Positions 4,938 through 8,060 of a stretch of DNA of 8,060 bases are shown here, piece by piece. The notes below the pieces were generated by a model, which was given only the letters and a program-made list of their open reading frames with translations, did no database searches and was not told where the DNA came from. Position numbers and translations under genes: made by a program. Numbering within the stretch: the stretch's first letter is position 1; every line of letters starts with the position of its first letter. Origin of the DNA: Myxococcota bacterium (GTDB lineage: Bacteria > Myxococcota_A > Polyangia > HGW-17); contig JAHJLU010000375.1 in NCBI GenBank assembly GCA_018821745.1, positions 1 to 8,060 on the forward strand, written 5' to 3'.

Positions 4938-7034
4938 TCAGTAGTTGGGGAGGACCGGTGCCGGTGTGAGTTCACTGAATGAGGTGACGCCGCGGCCGAG
5001 CTGGCCGAGGTTGTTTCTCCCCCAGCACCACGGTGCCCCGTGGTCGTCGATGGCACAGGAGAAGTAGGTGCCGCAGGAGACGCTCACGAAGGTGCGGTCC
5101 GCGGGCATGGTGACGGAGATGGGTGTCAGAGAACCCACGCAGAATCCGCACCCGAGATGGGAGCCGCTGTTGCCCCAGCACAGGATGACACCCTCGTCGG
5201 TGACCCCACAGGCGTGGGAATGGCCGGGGGAGATGTCCACGAACACAGTCGCCGCTGCAACTACAGCCACGGGGGTGTTGGAGTTGACCAAGGAATTGTT
5301 GCCGAGCTGGCCGCCGTCGTTGGACCCCCAGCACCAGGCACCTCCCAGATCGTCGATGGCACAGGTGGAGTATTGCCCCGTGGCGATCCTCACAAAGTGC
5401 CGTCCCGGGGGCATGGTCACCGCCGTGGGTTCTTCGGCAAATAATGCCGCTGTGCCGATCCCCAACTGGCCCTGCAGGTTATTGCCCCAGCACCAGGCGT
5501 TGCCGCTCAGGTCAAGGGCGCAGGCGTGCAGGTTCTTCATGGAGAGGGAGTCGAAGATGATTCCGCCGGGGTTCACCACGTTGAAGGGCTCTGTCTTGTC
5601 ACCCTGTCCGGCGCCGTTGCCCAGCAGCCCCGAGGAGTCACTTCCCCAGCAGGCGGCCTCAAGACTGGCGGTGAGGGCGCAGGAGGCATTGTAGCCAGCC
5701 TCCACGGCGCGCAGGTAATTCACGGGGCTTATGGTATCCACGGGGACCAGCTCTGTGGCGCTCACCGTGCCGTCTCCGAGGGTGCCGTAGGTGTTGTCGC
5801 CCCAACCATAGAACCAGTTGTCCGTGGGAGTGACGGCCGAGACGTGGCGGTAGCCCACTGCCACCCCGGCAATGCCACCACCGGTGGAGTCCAACGCCTG
5901 CAGGGGTGTCGCCGAGTAGGCTGTCGCACCAAAACCCAGCTGGCCATATTCGTTGTCGCCCCAGCAGTAGGTGTTGGCGGCTGTGGAGGCGCAGGCCGTG
6001 TAGAGACCCACGGAGAGCTTGGTCACTGAGGCGCATCCGTCGTATTTGCACGAGGAGTTGCAGAAGAGCCCCGAGCCGCCCTCGAAAAAGCCCACATCCA
6101 TACATCGGGTGCCTGGAGTCATGAGGGAGGGCTCACACTCCTCGCCGTGCTCGGCCTGGAGGATGCCGTCTCCACAACTCCCGGCGTCACGGCAGTCTGT
6201 GAGATCGAATTCGCAGGAGGTGTCACAGGCGAGGTTGCCGCCGTAATAGCCCATGGATTCACAGGTCTCCCCGCCCGTCTCGATGCCGTCGCATGACTCT
6301 CCGAAGGCAGCGTGGAGGATGCCGTCTCCACAACTCCCGGCCGCAGCGCACTGGCTGAGGTTGAACTTGCAGGAGGTGTCACAGGCGAGGTTGCCGCCGT
6401 AGTAGCCGAGGGAGTCACAGGTCTCGCCGTTGAGGTTTGTGCCGTCGCACTCTTCGCTGGCGGTGGTGTCCACGGTGCCGTTTCCGCAGGGGTTCAGGTT
6501 GCATGCGGAGGTGTTGAAGGTGCAGTCCGTGTTGCAGGAGAGGATCCCGTCCTGGGTGGAGACGTCCAAGCAGGTGGCGCCGCCAAGATCTGTTCCGTCG
6601 CAGCTCTCGGACGCCGTCTGCAGGAGCCCGTCGCCGCACCGTCCCGTCACCTGGCAGGCGGAGAGGTCGAACTGGCAGTCGTCATCGCAGGCCAGCTCGC
6701 CCCCGTGGTAGCCCAGGCTTTCGCAGGTCTTGCCACCGAGGTTGACATTCCCCTGGTCATTGTCACAGGCCTCGTAATCGGGGTCGATGACTCCGTCGCC
6801 GCAGCTGCCTGAGCAGCCCGAGAAATCCAACGAACAGCTGTCCGTGCAGGCGAGCTGGCCGTCATAGAAGCCTTCGCTCTGGCAGGTGGCTCCTCCGAGC
6901 TCGGAGCTATCGCAAGCTTCACCCGTATCGATGACTCCGTCGCCGCAGGCGTCGCTGGAATCTGTCTGGGTTTCACAGGCACAGAGGAGGATCAGAGAGA
7001 TGGCAATGAGAAGATGGCGTCCTGATAGTTTCAT
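4938..7034 (-). CDS. Lipoprotein with six Cys-rich repeats and a seven-bladed RCC1-type propeller
   Basis: The 698-residue protein starts at the ATG at 7034, with AAGGAG at 7042-7047 seven bases upstream. The frame is open 46 codons further, but that part is unrelated to a signal peptide. Residues 8-19 are hydrophobic and end in the lipobox LCAC, placing the lipidated cysteine at 20. Residues 30 to about 336 hold six repeats of about 50 residues, starting at 30, 78, 133, 183, 235 and 287. Each begins C-G-(D/N)-G and has six cysteines, as in the myxobacterial disulfide repeats. Residues about 340-698 hold seven RCC1-type repeats with the signature WG-(D/S/N/R)-N-x-x-G-Q-L-G, enough for a closed seven-bladed beta-propeller. 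It is probably a surface or periplasmic binding protein with a stiff stalk and a propeller head; in eukaryotic RCC1 the fold binds protein partners, but the ligand here is unknown. Repeats 4 and 5 are very similar at the DNA level. The kinase gene ends 73 bases upstream on the same strand. Confidence 0.9.
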   Translation of the reverse strand: MKLSGRHLLIAISLILLCACETQTDSSDACGDGVIDTGEACDSSELGGATCQSEGFYDGQLACTDSCSLDFSGCSGSCGDGVIDPDYEACDNDQGNVNLGGKTCESLGYHGGELACDDDCQFDLSACQVTGRCGDGLLQTASESCDGTDLGGATCLDVSTQDGILSCNTDCTFNTSACNLNPCGNGTVDTTASEECDGTNLNGETCDSLGYYGGNLACDTSCKFNLSQCAAAGSCGDGILHAAFGESCDGIETGGETCESMGYYGGNLACDTSCEFDLTDCRDAGSCGDGILQAEHGEECEPSLMTPGTRCMDVGFFEGGSGLFCNSSCKYDGCASVTKLSVGLYTACASTAANTYCWGDNEYGQLGFGATAYSATPLQALDSTGGGIAGVAVGYRHVSAVTPTDNWFYGWGDNTYGTLGDGTVSATELVPVDTISPVNYLRAVEAGYNASCALTASLEAACWGSDSSGLLGNGAGQGDKTEPFNVVNPGGIIFDSLSMKNLHACALDLSGNAWCWGNNLQGQLGIGTAALFAEEPTAVTMPPGRHFVRIATGQYSTCAIDDLGGAWCWGSNDGGQLGNNSLVNSNTPVAVVAAATVFVDISPGHSHACGVTDEGVILCWGNSGSHLGCGFCVGSLTPISVTMPADRTFVSVSCGTYFSCAIDDHGAPWCWGRNNLGQLGRGVTSFSELTPAPVLPNY
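6157..6468 (-). repeat. Tandem 156-base duplication inside the Cys-rich repeat region
   Basis: Two adjacent units of exactly 156 bases (52 codons), 6157-6312 and 6313-6468, share long identical blocks. One block begins at 6157 and recurs at 6313 (about 28 bases). Another runs from 6213 to 6245 and recurs at 6369-6401 (33 bases). The spacing keeps frame. The other Cys-rich repeats in the gene are similar in protein but diverged in DNA, so this pair is the most recent copy event. Confidence 0.75.
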
Positions 7035-7107
7035 GTGTGTACTCCTTGAAGCGTTCAGTTGTTCATACCATGGGTGAGCCAGAGGTTCTATGGAAAATGT
7101 CTCCCTT

Positions 7108-8060
7108 TCACCTGGAAGGGTTGGCCTTGTCCAAAACTTCTCTGGCCATCTGCGCCATGTCTGATTTTTCAATTGGCTTCATGAGTAACCCTTTCACCCC
7201 TATGCTTTTTGCAACCGCAGCATTCATTTTCTCACTGAATCCAGTACAGATGATAATCGGCATGTCGGGTCTAACTGCAAGTATTTCTTTGGCAAGTTGA
7301 TCTCCGGTCATGATGGGCATGGACATATCTGTAATAACAAGGTCGTAGGCATCGGGATGACTTTTGAATGCTTCCAGTGCATCTGCGCTGCTGGTGCGTG
7401 CGCTGACTGTATATCCCAGGCGTTCCAGCATTTGTTTTTCCAGTTTGACAATAGGCAGTTCATCATCAATCAAGAGAATGCGTTCTACTCCGCCTTTAAG
7501 CGGGACCTCCCCCTTGACGGAGCTGCTTATTCTGGAAACTGGCATCAGAGGCAGGTACACTTTGAAAACGGTCCCCTCTCCAAGGGTACTGCTGACCCTT
7601 ATGTCACCTTTATTTTCCTTTACAATGCCGTATACTACCGCCAGCCCGAGCCCGGTCCCCTTTCCCTGTTCTTTCGTCGTAAAATAGGGGTCAAAGATTT
7701 TTTGCAAATGGACAGGAGGAATGCCTGTGCCATTGTCTTCAACAGAAAGCATTGCATATCTGCCGGGCTCGATTGACATGTCAGTTGTATCATTGTTGTC
7801 CAAAACCACTTCTTGAACCCGAACAGAGATCTGGCCGTCGGAATTTTCGACAGCATGATAGGCATTTGTAATGAGGTTCATGGCAATCTGATGTATTTGC
7901 GTGGGATCAGCCAGAGTCAGGCCGCATTCTGGTTGGAGGCAGTGGTCAATTTTAATGTTCATGGGGATTGTGGCGCGACTTAATGTCAGCACCTCTTTCA
8001 AAATATGCTGGATCCTCACGGGGATCATCTTGTGCGCCTGTTGACGGCTGAATGCGAGAA
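7108..8060 (-). CDS. Hybrid histidine kinase with receiver domain, 3' part (5' end outside window)
   Basis: The frame runs off the right edge, so about 316 C-terminal residues are visible; an internal ATG at 8028 is not the start, because kinase sequence continues upstream of it. The first residues (LAFSRQQ) match the end of a HisKA dimerisation helix pair; the phospho-accepting histidine lies just outside. The HATPase domain (about 50-172) has the N box (NLITNA, 61-66), G1 (DNGTGIP, 108-114), F box (FDPYFTTK, 122-129) and G2 (GKGTGLGL, 132-139), so ATP binding looks intact. A receiver domain follows (about 193-310) with the acidic pair DD (198-199), phosphoacceptor Asp in LVITDMSMP (244), Thr in CTGFSE and Lys in MKP (294), so it should be a working phosphorelay element. 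No DNA-binding output domain is present, so phosphate probably passes to another protein. The style resembles PAS-linked hybrid kinases common in Desulfobacterota. Its base composition is lower in GC than its neighbours, suggesting transfer or a different history. The next gene on the strand is the RCC1 lipoprotein. Confidence 0.92.
   Translation of the reverse strand, partial: LAFSRQQAHKMIPVRIQHILKEVLTLSRATIPMNIKIDHCLQPECGLTLADPTQIHQIAMNLITNAYHAVENSDGQISVRVQEVVLDNNDTTDMSIEPGRYAMLSVEDNGTGIPPVHLQKIFDPYFTTKEQGKGTGLGLAVVYGIVKENKGDIRVSSTLGEGTVFKVYLPLMPVSRISSSVKGEVPLKGGVERILLIDDELPIVKLEKQMLERLGYTVSARTSSADALEAFKSHPDAYDLVITDMSMPIMTGDQLAKEILAVRPDMPIIICTGFSEKMNAAVAKSIGVKGLLMKPIEKSDMAQMAREVLDKANPSR

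Noticed and set aside
6027..6947. CRISPR-like regular repeats
   Set aside because: The periodicity (about 150 bases, in frame) comes from protein repeats with six conserved cysteines, not from short repeats with unique spacers.

Overview
The window is a stretch of a Gram-negative bacterial chromosome or metagenomic contig, rich in lipoproteins and exported proteins. Three observations point to a myxobacteria-like (Myxococcota/Bradymonadota-type) or related deltaproteobacterial host. Six-cysteine 'CGDG...C' repeats sit next to RCC1 propeller repeats in one lipoprotein. There are at least three lipobox signal peptides and an outer-membrane barrel-like protein. The coding sequence is GC-rich except at the right end. 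This taxonomic call is inference from protein style only; no rRNA, tRNA or marker gene is present.

Layout, left to right. Bases 1-180 hold the 3' end of an unrecognised plus-strand gene. It converges on a minus-strand pair: a B12-binding-type radical SAM enzyme (541-1962) and, 2 bases past its stop, a small Met/Pro-rich lipoprotein (200-538). Upstream of that pair on the same strand is an unrecognised 531-residue lipoprotein (2091-3686). A 377-base divergent control region (3687-4063) separates it from a plus-strand outer-membrane beta-barrel-like protein (4064-4813). That gene converges with a large minus-strand lipoprotein (4938-7034) that has six Cys-rich repeats followed by a seven-bladed RCC1-type propeller. 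At the right edge, and upstream of it in transcription, is the 3' part of a hybrid histidine kinase with a C-terminal receiver domain (7108-8060). The kinase is clearly less GC-rich than the rest.

How they may work together. Apart from the radical SAM enzyme and the kinase, every complete gene encodes an exported, probably cell-envelope or surface protein. The only firm operon-like link is radical SAM to Met-rich lipoprotein, where the downstream ribosome binding site lies inside the upstream gene. The kinase and the RCC1 lipoprotein are co-oriented with a 73-base gap, so co-transcription is possible but not shown. No mobile element, CRISPR array or RNA gene was seen. Start codons were corrected from the longest open frames using Shine-Dalgarno sites and signal peptides (1962, 3686, 4064 and 7034).
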